A stretch of 64,000 bases of DNA from Sinimarinibacterium arenosum (GCF_005047655.1 NZ_SUKF01000001.1:484745-548744), one strand, 5' to 3'. Shown: positions 53,639-62,958, counted from the stretch's first letter. Notes: generated from the sequence alone by a model not told the origin. Program-made: numbers and translations.

Positions 53639-53758
53639 GTTCTAGTCTCGATCCATGTGCGTGCGGGGCCGCGATTGTACCCCGACTGCGGTCCGTCTAC
53701 AGGTCTCCTTTGGTCTGTGCTTCCGAGCGGCTTCCGGATCCGGAAGTCGCCGGGTCGA

Positions 53759-55027
53759 TCAAAGGTCGGGGTTGTAAGTCGTGTCGGTCAGCTGCGGCGC
53801 CAGGACGCGGCGCAAATGGGCGTAGGCCGGAATGCCGTCGATGTATGGCGGGTGCTCTTCACCCTCGATCAGCGGTTGCAGGTAGCGGCGTGCGGCGTCG
53901 GTAATGTAGTAGCCGTCCTCGGTGATGTACTCGCGCGGCAGTTTGCGTTCCTTGCCGGCGACCTCGGCCACCGGCACCGTGCCGGTGCACCAGCGGTAGG
54001 GTGCTTCGCTGGTGCGTTCGATGGTGACCATCACGCCGGAATGGCCCTGCAGTGCCAGCTCGACCGCAGCCTTGCCGACGGCGTACGACTGTTCGACGTC
54101 AGTCTTCGACGCAATGTGCCGCGCAGACCGCATTAGATAATCGGCGACCGCGTAGTGCGTCTTGTAGCCGAGCAGGCTGCGCACCAGCGTTGCCAGTGCG
54201 GGCGCCAGCCCGCCGAGCTGCGGCCGGCCGTGGTCTGCGTGCAGCGGCCGGGTTTCCGACAGCAGACTGCCGTCGGGATTGCGCAGGCCTTCGCTGGCGA
54301 CCACGGTGCAGCAACCGCAGGTGTCGACGTAGTGGCGCACCTGGGCAAGGAATCCGTCACGATCGAAAGCGACTTCAGGAAACAGAATCAGGTGCGGTGC
54401 ATGGTCCTTGTCGCGGCTGGCGAGGCCCGACGCTGCAGCGATCCAGCCGGCGTTGCGCCCCATCACTTCGAGGATGAAGACCTTGGTCGAGGTCAGTGCC
54501 ATGCTGCGCAGATCCAGTCCGGCCTCTGCGATCGACACGGCCGCGTACTTTGCGGCCGAACCGAAACCCGGACAGCAGTCGGTCGCCGGCAGGTCGTTGT
54601 CGATGGTCTTGGGAATGTGGATCGCCTGGATTGGATAGCCCATGCGCTGGCCAAGCTCCGAAATCTGCGCGCATTGCACTGCAGAGCCGCCGCCACCGTT
54701 GTAGAAGAAGTAGCCGATGTTGTGTGCCTTGAAGACCTCGATCAGGCGCTCGTATTGCGCGGTGCTTTCTTCGTAGGGCTTGAGACCGTAGCGGCAGGAG
54801 CCGAAGGCGCCGCCGGGCGTATGACGCAGACTCGCGATCGTCTCTGGCAATTCCTGCGAGGTGTCGATCAGGCGTTCGTGCAGCGCACCGAGGATGCCGT
54901 TGTCGCCCGCGTAGACAGTGCCGATGTGATCGGAATACCGGCGTGCCGTTTCGATCACCCCCTGGGCGGAGGCATTGATGACCGCGGTAACACCGCCGGA
55001 CTGCGCATAGAAAGCGTTGCGTGGCAT
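53759..55027 (-). CDS. pfp: 6-phosphofructokinase, PPi-dependent type
   Basis: 422 residues of the PFK family. IHIPKTIDNDLPATDCCPGFGSAAKYAA contains the catalytic TIDND; the Lys before TIDND is the residue associated with PPi rather than ATP use. FILEVMGRNAGWIA is the fructose-6-phosphate MGR motif. The phosphate-donor loop, usually GGDG(S) in ATP enzymes and GGDD/GGND(S) in PPi enzymes, reads NGGGGS, with Gly in place of Asp or Asn. The reading frame is intact (GGT GGC GGC GGC TCT). It would interconvert F6P and FBP with PPi, if active. Start ATG 55027 gives the usual N-terminus (MPRNAFYAQSGGVTAVINAS). Confidence 0.88.
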   Translation of the reverse strand: MPRNAFYAQSGGVTAVINASAQGVIETARRYSDHIGTVYAGDNGILGALHERLIDTSQELPETIASLRHTPGGAFGSCRYGLKPYEESTAQYERLIEVFKAHNIGYFFYNGGGGSAVQCAQISELGQRMGYPIQAIHIPKTIDNDLPATDCCPGFGSAAKYAAVSIAEAGLDLRSMALTSTKVFILEVMGRNAGWIAAASGLASRDKDHAPHLILFPEVAFDRDGFLAQVRHYVDTCGCCTVVASEGLRNPDGSLLSETRPLHADHGRPQLGGLAPALATLVRSLLGYKTHYAVADYLMRSARHIASKTDVEQSYAVGKAAVELALQGHSGVMVTIERTSEAPYRWCTGTVPVAEVAGKERKLPREYITEDGYYITDAARRYLQPLIEGEEHPPYIDGIPAYAHLRRVLAPQLTDTTYNPDL

Positions 55028-55252
55028 GCGTCGACTAAAGCAAGGATCGTGCTGGCAGTGTAGGTGATCGATGCGACAGGATGACTGAGCTGGGTCAGCT
55101 GGCGCGCATCGTGAGCCCGCCGGCCCCGCTCGCATGGGCCCAAGGGCGAATTGACGCGCGCCTGCGGGCACGGTTACTTTTGCCGCTCGCGCGGCCTTGG
55201 GGAGGCTTTCGGTCGTCCGCGAAAATCTTTCGAATACAGAGGTTTACCCACG

Positions 55253-55816
55253 ATGAGAATGGTATTGCTGGGTGCGCCCGGCTCGGGCAAGGGCACGCAG
55301 GGCGAAAAGTTGGTCGCGCATTTCGGCATTCCCAAGATTTCTACGGGCGATGCGCTGCGCGCCGCCGTGGCTGCAGGGACTGAACTCGGTCGCAAGGCCA
55401 AGGCGACGATGGACGCAGGGGAACTGGTGGCCAATGACATCGTCATCGGCATCGTTGAAGAGCGCCTCGGTCAGCCGGATGCGCAGAAGGGCTTCGTGCT
55501 CGATGGTTTCCCGCGCAACACGGCGCAGGCACAGGTGCTGGATGCGATGCTGGAGCGTCTCGGCCAGCCGCCGATCGACCGTGCGATTCATCTGGCGGTT
55601 GATGATGAGGAGATCATTCATCGCCTGCTCGATCGCGCGCAGAAAGAAGGCCGCGCTGACGACAAGGAAGACGTGATTCGTAACCGGATTGCGGTCTACA
55701 ACGCCGAAACCCATCCGCTGCTGGCGTACTACGAGCAGCAGGGCAAGGCACGCACGGTGCAGGGCACCGGCGGTCTGGATGAGATTTTCAGCCGGATCAC
55801 GGCTGCGTTGAACTAA
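55253..55816 (+). CDS. adk: Adenylate kinase (short-LID type)
   Basis: 187 residues. P-loop MRMVLLGAPGSGKGTQGEKL, AMP-binding ISTGDALRAAV, and FVLDGFPRNTAQAQ. The LID is the short form, without the zinc-type Cys4 insert (AQKEGRADDKEDVIRNRI). It converts AMP and ATP to two ADP, recycling AMP made by ligases. ATG 55253; divergent from the phosphofructokinase gene across 225 bases. A strong terminator follows. Confidence 0.95.
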   Translation: MRMVLLGAPGSGKGTQGEKLVAHFGIPKISTGDALRAAVAAGTELGRKAKATMDAGELVANDIVIGIVEERLGQPDAQKGFVLDGFPRNTAQAQVLDAMLERLGQPPIDRAIHLAVDDEEIIHRLLDRAQKEGRADDKEDVIRNRIAVYNAETHPLLAYYEQQGKARTVQGTGGLDEIFSRITAALN

Positions 55817-55837
55817 AAAGCCAGAGCAGGTTGGAAT

Positions 55838-55867
55838 AAAAAAGCCCGCCATCCGGCGGGCTTTTTT
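55838..55867. terminator. Bidirectional Rho-independent terminator (adk / rnd)
   Basis: AAAAAAGCCCGCC (55838-55850), loop ATCC, GGCGGGCTTTTTT (55855-55867): a 7-bp GC stem flanked by A6 and T6, which extends to 13 bp. The T-tract serves adk on plus and the A-tract reads as T6 for the convergent rnd gene on minus. Confidence 0.92.
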
Positions 55868-55886
55868 GTGTCATCAAGGCAGCGGA

Positions 55887-56990
55887 TCACAGCGATGCCA
55901 GCAATTGCGTACCGCAGACTTCGCGACGCCAGCCGCTCAGAACGCCGGCATCGGCTTCGGTACCCAGACGCACCAGTCGCATCAGGTCGGCGCGCGGTGC
56001 CAGGAAGCTGGCCGGCACTTCCAGTTCGGCGGCGACCTGCTGTACTGCGCCCTGCAGATGCTTCAGCAGAGCCTTTTGCGTGGCATCCGGTTCGTCCTCG
56101 CGCTGGTACAGACGCTCCGGCAGTGCGCTGGCGTGGGCGATCAGTTCGATCAGGGCCTCACCGTGCCGTGCCAGTGACTTTGGCGGCAGCGCATTCAGCG
56201 CTTCGAGCTGCGCGAGGGTCTGCGGTCGACGCTGGGCCAGGATGTAAATGACGTCGTCGTCGACGATCCACTTGCGTGGGCGATTGCGTTGCTGCGCTTC
56301 GGCTTCGCGCCACGTCGCCAGTGCGGCTGCGACGGTCTGTTCGCGGGCGTTCAGCCGCGCGATGCCTTTGAGCCGCTGCCAGGCGTCATCCGGCCTCGTG
56401 ACGTACTGATCCGGATCGCACAGACGGGCGCAGTCCTCGGCCAGCCAGGCCAGGCGCCCCCGTTCAGCCAAAGCATCCTGCAGTGCCGGATAGATTTCAG
56501 CCAGATGAATCACGTCGGCTGCGGCGTAGGCCAGCTCGGCAGGGCGCAACGGGCGGCGCGCCCAGTCAGTGCGCGACAGACTCTTGTCCAGCGTGATGCC
56601 GAGCCGGCGCTCGATCAGCCCGGCATAGCCCAGCTGATCGCCGAAGCCGAGCAGGGTCGCAGCGATCTGCGTGTCGAACAGCGGCTGCGGGCAGGCCTTG
56701 CGCAGATGACTGAGGATTTCCAGATCCTGCCCGGGGGCATGAAAGACCTTGATCTGATCCGGCGCGTACAGAACGTCGAGCAGCGGACTCAGGTCGTCGA
56801 AGGCCGTGGTGTCGATCAGCGCGGTGGTTTCACCGGCCTGGACCTGGATCAGGCACAGACGGGCGTAGTAGGTGTCGACGCGGACGAACTCGGTGTCCAC
56901 GGCCAGAAACGGCGCTTGCGACCAGTTTTCGATCGTGCGCAGCAGTGTGTCGGTTTGAGTGATCAGGGGAATTGCAGGGGAATCAGGCAT
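55887..56990 (-). CDS. rnd: Ribonuclease D
   Basis: 367 residues. 3'-5' exoribonuclease of the DEDD-Y group that trims tRNA precursors. Exo I FLAVDTEFVRVDTYY (Asp/Glu), Exo II KVFHAPGQDLEIL (Asp), Exo III AYAAADVIHLAEIYPAL (Tyr/Asp). The HRDC domain lies at about 210-290 (GIARLNAREQTVAAALATWREAEAQQRN), and a second helical module follows. Length near E. coli RNase D (375). Ends just before the shared terminator. Confidence 0.94.
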   Translation of the reverse strand: MPDSPAIPLITQTDTLLRTIENWSQAPFLAVDTEFVRVDTYYARLCLIQVQAGETTALIDTTAFDDLSPLLDVLYAPDQIKVFHAPGQDLEILSHLRKACPQPLFDTQIAATLLGFGDQLGYAGLIERRLGITLDKSLSRTDWARRPLRPAELAYAAADVIHLAEIYPALQDALAERGRLAWLAEDCARLCDPDQYVTRPDDAWQRLKGIARLNAREQTVAAALATWREAEAQQRNRPRKWIVDDDVIYILAQRRPQTLAQLEALNALPPKSLARHGEALIELIAHASALPERLYQREDEPDATQKALLKHLQGAVQQVAAELEVPASFLAPRADLMRLVRLGTEADAGVLSGWRREVCGTQLLASL

Positions 56991-57065
56991 GAAGGTGTCC
57001 GTCGGGCCCCGTCGGTGGGTCCGGTAAAACGCCTAGAATAGCCGCTCACACCGAATCACGACCCC

Positions 57066-57641
57066 ATGTTCGCGCAGATATTCATTGCCGCACTGAGAAT
57101 TCTCAGCTTTCGCGCCGGCCCGCAAGACCTGCCCTTCGATCCCCGCCAGACCTGGCCGCTGATGCTGGCGGCTGCTGGCGCCAACGTCGCGGTCTTCGTG
57201 CAGGTGCTGCCGCTGTCCAGCGCGGTGGCCATGGCGGCGGCGATGGTTGCCGGTACCGCGCTGGTGACGCGCTCGGTCCTGCGTGCGCGGGGCGTGCCTG
57301 AGCGCTTCAGCCAGACCTTCCACGCGCTGCTGGCTACGGCGACAGTGCTAACGCTGCTGATGCTGCCGTTGTTTGCGCAGGTCGCGCCGATGCTGCGTCA
57401 GATTGCGGAACATCCGGAGCTGCTGGAGCAGCCGGACACCCTGAAGTTGCCGCAGTCCGTCGTGCTGCTGATGAACCTGCTGAATTTCTGGAATTTCGCG
57501 GTGACCGCGCACATCTTCCGTCACGCGGCCAACGTGCCGTTCTGGGTGGGCGTGATCGTGGCGCTGATCATCGCCTTCGTGGTGCTGTTCGTCGTGGCCT
57601 TCGCCGGCACGCTGGCCGGCACCCTCTTCGGCATGGGCTAA
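57066..57641 (+). CDS. Hypothetical inner-membrane protein
   Basis: 191 residues, four to five predicted helices: PLMLAAAGANVAVFVQVLPL; AVAMAAAMVAGTALVTRSVL; LLATATVLTLLMLPLFAQVA; SVVLLMNLLNFWNFAVTAHIF; FWVGVIVALIIAFVVLFVVA. No motif I recognise. It is 8 bases upstream of mpl and therefore co-transcribed, perhaps envelope-related. ATG 57066 follows the divergent rnd promoter region. Confidence 0.7.
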   Translation: MFAQIFIAALRILSFRAGPQDLPFDPRQTWPLMLAAAGANVAVFVQVLPLSSAVAMAAAMVAGTALVTRSVLRARGVPERFSQTFHALLATATVLTLLMLPLFAQVAPMLRQIAEHPELLEQPDTLKLPQSVVLLMNLLNFWNFAVTAHIFRHAANVPFWVGVIVALIIAFVVLFVVAFAGTLAGTLFGMG

Positions 57642-57649
57642 GGCGGACG

Positions 57650-59005
57650 ATGCACATCCATATTCTGGGGGTCTGTGGCACCTTCATGGCCGGTATTGCT
57701 GCGATTGCGCGCGAAGCCGGGCATCGCGTGACTGGCTCCGATGCTGCAGCGTGGCCGCCGATGTCGACCCAGCTCGAAGCCCTCGGCATCACCGTGATGC
57801 AGGGCTATCTGCCGGAGCACCTGCAGCCGGCGCCGGACATGGTCGTGGTCGGCAACGTCGTCAGCCGCGGCAATGCGGCGATGGAATACGTGCTCAATGC
57901 CGGTCTGCCGTACACCTCGGGTCCGCAGTGGCTGGCCGAGAACGTGTTGCGTGATCGTCACGTGCTGGCGGTGGCGGGCACGCATGGCAAGACCACGACG
58001 ACCTCGATTCTGGCGTGGCTGCTGGAGCATGCCGGGCTGGAACCGGGTTTTCTGGTCGGCGGCGTGCCACAGAACTTCGGCATCTCGGCGCGGCTCGGAA
58101 CATCGAAGTACTTCGTGATCGAGGCCGACGAGTACGACACCGCGTTCTTCGACAAGCGTTCAAAGTTCGTGCACTACCGGCCGCGGACGGCGATTCTGAA
58201 CAACCTCGAATACGACCACGCCGATATCTTTCCGGATCTGGCCGCAATCGAGCGCCAGTTCCATCATCTGATCCGTACCGTTCCGGGGCAGGGCCGCCTG
58301 ATCGTCAATGGCGCAGATGCCAATCTGGCGCGGGTGCTGGAGCAGGGCTGCTGGAGCGAGCAGTGCACTTTCGACGATACGCGCGGCTGGTCGGCGCTGC
58401 CAATCGACGACAGTGACGGCGCGACTTTTGAACTGTTGATCGAAGGTCGGCCACAGGGGCGGGTGCACTCGCCGCTGCTGGGTGCGCATAACCGCTCCAA
58501 CGTGCTGGCGGCGTTTGCCGCTGCGCATCACGTTGGCGTATCGATCCCGGCGTTGATCGAAGGGATCAAGGGTTTTCGCAATGTGCGCCGGCGTCTGGAG
58601 CAGGTCGGGCAGGCGCGCGGGATCACGGTCTATGACGACTTTGCGCATCATCCGACCGCGATTGCGGTGACGATCGATGCGCTGCGCGCCGCCGGTGATG
58701 GCCGCATCCTTGCGGTGCTGGAGCCGCGCTCCAACACCATGCGTCTGGGCACGCAGTCGGCCGAGCTGGCGCAAAGCCTGACGCATGCGCAGCAATGTTT
58801 CGTCTACGCGCGGCCGGATCTGAAGTGGGACGCGCACGCAGCGCTGTCCGGTGTCGGTCCGCGTCTGCAGGTGTTCGATGCGCTGGAACCTCTGATCGCG
58901 GCGGTGGCGGCAGAGGCACAGCCGGGCGATCGGGTGCTGGTGATGTCCAACGGCGATTTCGGCGGCATTCATCAACGTCTGCTCGGCGCGATCGAAAGCG
59001 ACTGA
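57650..59005 (+). CDS. mpl: UDP-N-acetylmuramate:L-alanyl-gamma-D-glutamyl-meso-DAP ligase (Mpl)
   Basis: 451-residue Mur-ligase-fold enzyme for murein recycling, which joins the tripeptide released from old peptidoglycan to UDP-MurNAc. HIHILGVCGTFMAGIAAIAREAGH at the N-terminus is Mpl-specific (versus MurC GIGGxGMSG). The ATP P-loop is AGTHGKTTTTSILAWLLE; EADEYDTAFFDKRSKFVHYRP and YDDFAHHPTAIAVTIDALR follow, the latter the C-terminal His-His-Pro motif. Confidence 0.95.
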   Translation: MHIHILGVCGTFMAGIAAIAREAGHRVTGSDAAAWPPMSTQLEALGITVMQGYLPEHLQPAPDMVVVGNVVSRGNAAMEYVLNAGLPYTSGPQWLAENVLRDRHVLAVAGTHGKTTTTSILAWLLEHAGLEPGFLVGGVPQNFGISARLGTSKYFVIEADEYDTAFFDKRSKFVHYRPRTAILNNLEYDHADIFPDLAAIERQFHHLIRTVPGQGRLIVNGADANLARVLEQGCWSEQCTFDDTRGWSALPIDDSDGATFELLIEGRPQGRVHSPLLGAHNRSNVLAAFAAAHHVGVSIPALIEGIKGFRNVRRRLEQVGQARGITVYDDFAHHPTAIAVTIDALRAAGDGRILAVLEPRSNTMRLGTQSAELAQSLTHAQQCFVYARPDLKWDAHAALSGVGPRLQVFDALEPLIAAVAAEAQPGDRVLVMSNGDFGGIHQRLLGAIESD

Positions 59006-59049
59006 GTCGAGTCCGTCGCAGCCGCCGTCTTCAGGGATGTCTCGAGGGC

Positions 59050-59514
59050 TCAGACCGTCTCGAAATATGCGCGCGTATTGGCGTGAACCTGCGGGTGTTC
59101 GCGCAGCTCCAGCGGCGTCATCCAGCGGAACTCGCTGTGCTGACTCCGTGGCAGTTCGAGCGCTGTGGTGATCTGCAGCGTATGTGCCAGGACCACGTAG
59201 TGGGTGCCGATGCCGGGCACGCCCATGAAGTTGTCGACATACAGATGATCGTAGACGCCGAGCAGGGCGGCGTCGCGCCGCGCGAACGACTGCCCGAGTT
59301 CGGTATGGGAGATGCGGGCGAAAGCATGATCCAGGGTTTCGCCCTTGCGGATCGCCCCGCCAGGGACGAACCAATAGCCTTTGGCTGGGGCGTTACGCCG
59401 CATCCCCACCAGTGTCCGGCCTCCGGTGTCGCGCACGATCAAGTCGATCGACACCAGCGGTGCGCGCGCGATCAGCTCCAGATATTCCGCAGCGGGGAGC
59501 GGGCCGTCGGCCAT
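59050..59514 (-). CDS. gmm: GDP-mannose mannosyl hydrolase-like Nudix protein
   Basis: 154 residues, matching the E. coli Gmm (NudD) pattern closely: APLVSIDLIVRDTGGRTLVGMR, KGYWFVPGGAIRKGETLDHAF, HTELGQSFARRDAALLGVYDHLYVDNF, GTHYVVLAH, and HANTRAYF at the end. The Nudix box is the modified Gmm form (GGAIRKGETLDHAFARISHTELG), lacking the canonical REUxEE Glu pair, as expected for enzymes that cleave the glycosyl bond of GDP-mannose or GDP-glucose. Converges on mpl. Confidence 0.85.
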   Translation of the reverse strand: MADGPLPAAEYLELIARAPLVSIDLIVRDTGGRTLVGMRRNAPAKGYWFVPGGAIRKGETLDHAFARISHTELGQSFARRDAALLGVYDHLYVDNFMGVPGIGTHYVVLAHTLQITTALELPRSQHSEFRWMTPLELREHPQVHANTRAYFETV

Positions 59515-59533
59515 TGAGCGTCGTGGTGGCGAC

Positions 59534-60556
59534 TCAGGCCTGCGCCAGCACGCCGTGAGCCTGCTGATCGGCGTGATAACTGGAGCGCACCATTGGCCCG
59601 CTGGCCACGTGCGAGAAGCCCATCTGTTCGCCCAGCACGCGCAGGCGCTCGAATTCCTCGGGCCGCACGTACCGCGAGACCGGCAGATGATGCTTGGACG
59701 GCTGCAGGTACTGTCCCAGAGTCAGCATGTTGACCTGGTGCGCGCGCAGATCGCGCATGACCTGCTCGATCTCCTCGATTTCCTCGCCCAGGCCCAGCAT
59801 CAGGCCGGACTTGGTCGGAACTTCGGGATGCATGCCCTTGAAGCGCTCCAGCAGGTCCAGACTCCATTCGTAATCCGAACCCGGCCGTGCCTGCTTGTAC
59901 AACCGCGGAACGGTTTCGAGATTGTGGTTGAACACGTCCGGCGGTGTGTCCTTGAAGATCGCCAAGGCCGGGTCCATGCGACCGCGGAAGTCCGGCACTA
60001 GCACTTCGATCGTCAGGTTCGGAGACAGCGCACGGGATTCGCGAATGCAGGCGGTGAAATGCGCGGCACCGCCGTCGGGCAGGTCGTCGCGATCGACTGA
60101 GGTGATGACGACGTAACGCAGCCGCATGTCGCGGATCGTGCGCGCGAGATTGACCGGTTCGTCGGCGTCCAGCGGATTGGGCCGGCCGTGGCCGACGTCG
60201 CAGAACGGACAGCGCCGGGTGCAGATGTCGCCCATGATCATGAACGTTGCGGTGCCCTTGCCGAAGCACTCTCCCAGATTGGGGCAGGCGGCTTCCTCGC
60301 ACACCGTATGCAGCTTGTTCTCGCGCAGCGCGGCCTTGATCCGGGCCACCTCCGGCGTCGCCGAGGACTTGGCGCGAATCCATTCCGGCTTGCGTAACGG
60401 CGTTACCGTCGGTTCGATCTTGATCGGGATGCGCGCCATCTTGTCGGCGCCGCGCAGTTTCTCGCCCTGGATCACGGGTTTGATCCCTGCGGGTTTGGTG
60501 GTTGCTGCGGGAGCAGGCGCAGGCGTGCTGGCGGGCTGGTCGGACGAGGTGCTCAT
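59534..60556 (-). CDS. lipA: Lipoyl synthase
   Basis: 340-residue radical SAM enzyme that inserts two sulfurs into the octanoyl group on lipoyl domains. The radical SAM cluster is [16 protein letters not shown]; the auxiliary sulfur-donor cluster is [14 protein letters not shown] (CxxxxCxxxxxC). [18 protein letters not shown] and the C-terminal [17 protein letters not shown] with SSYHADQQ are family blocks. The first ~50 residues are a Pro/Ala/Lys-rich extension. lipB is not adjacent. Confidence 0.95.
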   Translation of the reverse strand: MSTSSDQPASTPAPAPAATTKPAGIKPVIQGEKLRGADKMARIPIKIEPTVTPLRKPEWIRAKSSATPEVARIKAALRENKLHTVCEEAACPNLGECFGKGTATFMIMGDICTRRCPFCDVGHGRPNPLDADEPVNLARTIRDMRLRYVVITSVDRDDLPDGGAAHFTACIRESRALSPNLTIEVLVPDFRGRMDPALAIFKDTPPDVFNHNLETVPRLYKQARPGSDYEWSLDLLERFKGMHPEVPTKSGLMLGLGEEIEEIEQVMRDLRAHQVNMLTLGQYLQPSKHHLPVSRYVRPEEFERLRVLGEQMGFSHVASGPMVRSSYHADQQAHGVLAQA

Positions 60557-60614
60557 GGGGGTTCCAGGTCGGTGCCCGGCTATTGTAACGCGCAGCGGAG
60601 TGTCACCTTCGCGG

Positions 60615-61181
60615 CTACTTGATCCGGCGTACTGGTGCCTGCGTGTTCAGACCGTCGATCTTGAGCCAGTATCCGCTGATGAACCCACGCCGGATCGTGA
60701 CTTCTGGATTCTGCTTCAGCAGGGAGACCGAGCGGCAGTTCACGCACTCCCAGACCTGTCCGTTCTCGAGCTCGAAGCGGGTTTTCGCCTCCCAGCCGCG
60801 AAACTCACCGAGGATGCGCGAGTGGATCTCGTCCGGAGGAGCCTTGTCCCTGTCCACGCCGGTCTTCGGCAGTGATTCGGCGCCGAAATCCGCGATGGGG
60901 GCGGCCGGAGCAGGCGCCGTCGCCGGGGGCGGCGCTGACGCAGGCTCCTGCGGTGTCGGACTGACGGTTTGCGCGATTGGCATTGGGGACGACGGCGTCA
61001 CCGGGACCGCAGCGGGTTCGCTCCAGGCCGCTGCGGCGTTGTCGTAGCAAATCAGGCGTTCGTCGTCGCCGGAGAGGCTGCGGCACTGGGTGAAGGGCTG
61101 TACTTCGGGGGGCGGCGCCGCGTGTGCCGGATGCAGTGCACACAGCGCCAGAGTCAGCAGGAAAGGGCGGTACGCGTTCAT
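60615..61181 (-). CDS. Hypothetical periplasmic protein with CYD motif
   Basis: 188 residues with a signal peptide ([15 protein letters not shown]). Then [21 protein letters not shown], a C-x15-C-Y-D motif common in small secreted proteobacterial proteins. A Pro/Ala-rich linker (~75-110) leads to a C-terminal domain of about 70 residues ([40 protein letters not shown]) with a CxxC. Function unknown. It is 58 bases upstream of lipA on the same strand. Confidence 0.7.
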   Translation of the reverse strand: MNAYRPFLLTLALCALHPAHAAPPPEVQPFTQCRSLSGDDERLICYDNAAAAWSEPAAVPVTPSSPMPIAQTVSPTPQEPASAPPPATAPAPAAPIADFGAESLPKTGVDRDKAPPDEIHSRILGEFRGWEAKTRFELENGQVWECVNCRSVSLLKQNPEVTIRRGFISGYWLKIDGLNTQAPVRRIK

Positions 61182-61230
61182 GCTGTGACGTTAGCACAGC
61201 ATCTCGTTCGAATCGGTCTGCGATGGCGCT

Positions 61231-61998
61231 TCAGGCGGCGAGCCGGGTCGCGGTTTGTGCCGGGACGGAGTCTTCGGTGAGCCCTGGCTGCAGTGAATGC
61301 CTGATCTGCTGGCGCGCGACGCGGGCGAGTTCGTCGCGTTCCAGAGTCGCGCTGGCGATCGGGCCGCCGTAGATCAGCTCCGCATGCAGTTTCGGCTCGC
61401 GCAACAGGCGCAGGATGTGGCTGAACAGGTCATCGTCACCAATGAACGGGGCGATAGAGCGCCCGTCCGCGGTGGGCAGGTAGCGCAGGGCGACCGGTTG
61501 AACGTCGGTGCCGGATTCGACCGCTGCGGCGAACAGGCGCGCGTGGAACGGCAGAACGTCGGTGCCGGCCGTGGTCGTGCCTTCCGGAAACAGCACCACG
61601 CTGCCGCCGTTGATCAGATGTGGGACCAGACGTTCCAGCAGCGGGCGCGCACCGCCCTTGCCGCGGCGGATGTAGAAGGTCCCGGCCGCATCGGCGAGCC
61701 ATCCCGCGACCGGCCACGTGCGGATTTCAGATTTGGCGATGAAGCGGAAATCGCCGCCAGCGGCCAGCAACGGGATGTCCAGCCACGAGATGTGGTTGGC
61801 AACGGTCACGCGCGGCCCGTTGAGTGCCTGGCCGTGGATCGTCAGTTGCAGATTAAGGATGCGCAGCAGCTTGCGCGACCACCAACGTGCCACCGGCTCC
61901 GGATGCAGGCGCTGGGTCGGATCGATTCTGACCGCGGTCGCGGCGACCACTCCGGCCACGATGTGGCCGAGCAGTCTTGCGCTGCGTATCCAGACCAT
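61231..61998 (-). CDS. olsA: Lysophospholipid / lyso-ornithine-lipid acyltransferase (PlsC family)
   Basis: 255 residues from ATG 61998. PlsC motifs: ANHISWLDIPLLAAGG (H-x4-D catalytic), GTFYIRRGKGG, LFPEGTTTAG (FPEGTT), and VQPVALRYL. An N-terminal membrane helix (RLLGHIVAGVVAATAV) anchors it. Because it follows an OlsB-type gene by about 44 bases, it is probably OlsA, adding the second acyl chain to lyso-ornithine lipid; lysophosphatidate acyltransferase is the alternative. Starts at GTG 62013 and TTG 62040 are also open. Confidence 0.82.
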   Translation of the reverse strand: MVWIRSARLLGHIVAGVVAATAVRIDPTQRLHPEPVARWWSRKLLRILNLQLTIHGQALNGPRVTVANHISWLDIPLLAAGGDFRFIAKSEIRTWPVAGWLADAAGTFYIRRGKGGARPLLERLVPHLINGGSVVLFPEGTTTAGTDVLPFHARLFAAAVESGTDVQPVALRYLPTADGRSIAPFIGDDDLFSHILRLLREPKLHAELIYGGPIASATLERDELARVARQQIRHSLQPGLTEDSVPAQTATRLAA

Positions 61999-62042
61999 GA
62001 TGACCCGGGGCACGGCGTGCGTCCGCGTTGGCGCTGGCAAGC

Positions 62043-62831
62043 TCAGGCGTGACCTGCGGTTATCGCAGGAGCCGATTCGCCCTGGCGGCCGAGGAAGTGG
62101 CGCGCATACCGTGGGTGCAGATCACTTACGTTGAGCAGCATGAAAACGTCAGCGCAGTTGAATTCGCGATCCCAGTAGGCGTCACCGCAGGCCTTGGCGC
62201 CAAGGCTCAGGTAGGCCTTGAGCAGCGGCGGCATGCGCGGCTTCTCGGTCGGACGGCTGTCGGCGGCCGGCAGCGGAATGTACGGACGTACGCGCTGCGA
62301 ATCCGGCGCGAGATGCTTGCTGCGGATCTGCGCGAGGATCGCGTGAGCCGCTGCACCCCCGTCCTCCAGCCCGATGCTGGCGCAGCCGAACAGGTAGTCA
62401 AAGCCTTCGTTGATGATGAACGAAGCGATGCCCTGCCACAGCGTTGCGATCACCGCGCCGTTGCGGAATTCCGGATCGACACAGGTGCGGCCGATTTCCA
62501 TCAGGCGCCCCGGCAGTGAGTCGATCATCGCCAGATCGAACTCGCCAGACGAGTAGAAGCCGCCAACCTTGGGTGCACGCTCATCGGTCAGGATGCGGGT
62601 GCAGGCGACCACGCGGCCGCTGTCCGGCTCTGTCACCGTCAGGTGGCGGCAGTGCGGATCGTATTGATCGTGATCGATGCCCAGGATTCCGCCATCGATT
62701 TGCGCGCCGAGTTCGCCAGCGAAAATGCGGTAGCGCAGCTGCTGCGTTTGCAGGATTTGCTCGGGCGTTTGTGCCAGGCCGACTTCGAAACGCGGTCGAC
62801 GCGGCAGGTCACCATCCATCTGTGCGGACAT
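62043..62831 (-). CDS. olsB: L-ornithine N-alpha-acyltransferase (OlsB-type)
   Basis: 262-residue GNAT-related protein of the OlsB / hemolysin-like acyltransferase family: LRYRIFAGELGAQIDGG near the N-terminus, DEYD-like DQYDPHCRHLTV, RVVACTRIL, EIGRTCVDPEFRNGAVIATLWQGIASF, and LFGCASIGLEDGGAAAHAIL. It transfers a 3-hydroxyacyl group from ACP to ornithine to give lyso-ornithine lipid, a membrane lipid often made under phosphate limitation. The adjacent PlsC-type gene supplies the second step. Confidence 0.88.
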   Translation of the reverse strand: MSAQMDGDLPRRPRFEVGLAQTPEQILQTQQLRYRIFAGELGAQIDGGILGIDHDQYDPHCRHLTVTEPDSGRVVACTRILTDERAPKVGGFYSSGEFDLAMIDSLPGRLMEIGRTCVDPEFRNGAVIATLWQGIASFIINEGFDYLFGCASIGLEDGGAAAHAILAQIRSKHLAPDSQRVRPYIPLPAADSRPTEKPRMPPLLKAYLSLGAKACGDAYWDREFNCADVFMLLNVSDLHPRYARHFLGRQGESAPAITAGHA

Positions 62832-62958
62832 GAGAACACTCCAGTTCTGATGCCACGCACTCTATGAAGCCACTGTAAACACGACATGACGACAGCGTGT
62901 CGTTTGTGTGACACGCGCCTCCCAAGCTATCAGGGTTTTCGGCGACGCCGGGCGCTGT

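Noticed and set aside
54155-55063. Plus-strand 302-codon frame opposite the phosphofructokinase gene
   Set aside because: Antisense to a gene with clear PFK motifs; no domain of its own.
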